Assembly (NCBI GenBank): GCA_963931865.1
Contig: OZ007509.1
Location: 2,619,554-2,683,553 of the forward strand
DNA: 64,000 bases
Source: Axinella damicornis
Taxonomy: Eukaryota > Porifera > Demospongiae > Axinellida > Axinellidae
Direction of reading: 5' to 3'
Positions 63,316-64,000 of this stretch are shown in pieces. The notes under the pieces are model-generated. The model saw only the letters and a program-made list of their open reading frames with translations. It was not told the DNA's origin and did not search any database. Each line of letters starts with the position of its first letter. The first letter of the stretch is position 1. The translations under genes were made by a program, and so were the position numbers.

Positions 63316-63477
63316 CCAGAAGAGGCAAGCAAGGAAGCTTCCAGAAAACATGGTTGTAATGCTGTTGTCAATTGGCTCAGAGGACTCTGGATGGTTGTAG
63401 TGGTCATAGATCAATAATCCCATGGAGTGCAGAACAAACCCCATTGCAGTGAAGTAGACAACACTGAGCACAGCTAC
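63316..63477 (-). CDS. Exon of an unrecognised membrane protein (partial gene)
   Basis: A 162-nt, phase-0 exon between acceptor actcaacag and donor gtaagt encodes 54 residues: a hydrophobic helix (VAVLSVVYFTAMGFVLHSMG), a polar loop (DHYNHPESSEPIDNS) and a second hydrophobic stretch (TTMFSGSFLACLFW). The next exon upstream would lie beyond 63540, where gcatcga|gtaagt offers a donor, but a transposon begins about ten bases further on. The gene therefore either continues past that element or was cut by it. Family not recognised. Confidence 0.55.
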
Positions 63478-63551
63478 CTGTTGAGTGTGGTAAAGGAAGC
63501 AATTTGTAAGAAGAAGTGCTGCCCAGTAGAGCACTTACTCGATGCGTTGTA

Positions 63552-64000
63552 CAGGGGCGGATACAGGATTTATGAAAGGGGGGGGCACCATATATGAAAC
63601 GCTGCCGGAGGCAGTGCATAGAGGCGCCAGGCGCGTAGCGCCGATCAGTCCGCGCGAAGCGCGGAAAAATTTTTTCGCCTTCATTTATCACTTCTCAGGA
63701 TGGGCTCTCGTGCCACCTTTGCGCTTTGCACTGCAAGTTCCAGATGTACGAGGATTGCAGGTCCCAGGGCCGCCATGAGCTTCTTCCTTGCTTATTTCGC
63801 TCACGAACGTAATACGTACGTACACGGAGGGGTATACTAGATCGTGGTCTCGTTCCCAAGCCGTTCGGTTTCAGGCAACGCACGATATTGCGAGCTGAGG
63901 AGGCCATGGCGCCAGGCCAGGAGTTGCAACCCAACCGCAGCTAGCTATATAAAAAATTTTTTTTCTCTAGCCAGGGGGGGGGCACCGGCCCCCCTGGCCC
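63552..64000. mobile_element. Transposon fragment starting caggggcggatacagg
   Basis: The start (caggggcggatacaggattt) and the G-rich and C-rich words near the window end (ggggggggcaccggcccccc) look like the two sides of an element with gggggcac-type ends. Inside is cgcgcgaagcgcggaaaaat, a short palindrome. The right boundary lies outside the window. Confidence 0.5.

Overview
The window is animal nuclear DNA: intron-rich genes with GT-AG junctions, several metazoan gene families, and a very high load of short inverted-repeat transposons, minisatellites and C/G homopolymers. The mix of TRIM-like and deltex-like E3 ligase copies, an INPP5F/SAC2-type phosphatase, a GOLGA7-type palmitoylation cofactor and orphan membrane proteins suggests an early-branching invertebrate, most likely a sponge. 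The taxon is an inference from gene content only.

Layout. 1-8 kb holds a TRIM B-box/coiled-coil exon (2.3-3.2 kb), a 625-bp inverted-repeat element carrying a RecQ-like helicase fragment between 9-bp target duplications (3.86-4.49 kb), other inverted-repeat elements, and a broken TRIM RING exon (7.4 kb). 8-10.6 kb is a decayed copy of a segment that recurs in better shape at 20.9-24.1 kb: a small single-pass membrane protein gene followed by a deltex-like RING/DTC gene. A third membrane-gene copy (35.3-36.6 kb) is intact. 11.8-17.0 kb is a four-exon TRIM gene with an unusual GATFG-repeat tail. 19.1-20.1 kb encodes a 315-residue orphan multi-pass membrane protein. 28.0-31.8 kb is a second TRIM gene whose tail is built from four tandemly duplicated, frame-neutral mini-exons. 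32.9-33.5 kb is a genomic pseudogene copy of part of the neighbouring INPP5F-like gene.

36.8-49.5 kb is that gene, on the minus strand. Its exons join in phase through the Sac catalytic motif and the hSac2 region. It is laced with 41-45 bp minisatellites, one intronic array spans a splice donor, and an assembly gap falls in the coding region. Its start lies 207 bp from the start of a plus-strand GOLGA7-like gene (49.8-54.6 kb), a divergent pair with one shared promoter. 55.3-60.0 kb is a complex array of about 17 modules, each with an ATG in a short exon-like segment, most followed by a consensus splice donor. 60-64 kb is mostly nested repeats (a LINE tail, MITEs) plus one exon of a membrane protein running off the window on the minus strand.

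Functionally, 2-36 kb is an interleaved cluster of two E3 ubiquitin ligase families and small receptor-tail-like proteins expanding by segmental duplication. Across aligned paralogous copies a recurrent 4-bp insertion, GCTA at a TA dinucleotide giving TAGCTA, appears at about nine independent sites. It looks like an excision footprint of a TA-targeting DNA transposon and is the most unusual genome-scale signal here. No tools were run; exon models come from reading splice sites, phase and family resemblance by eye.
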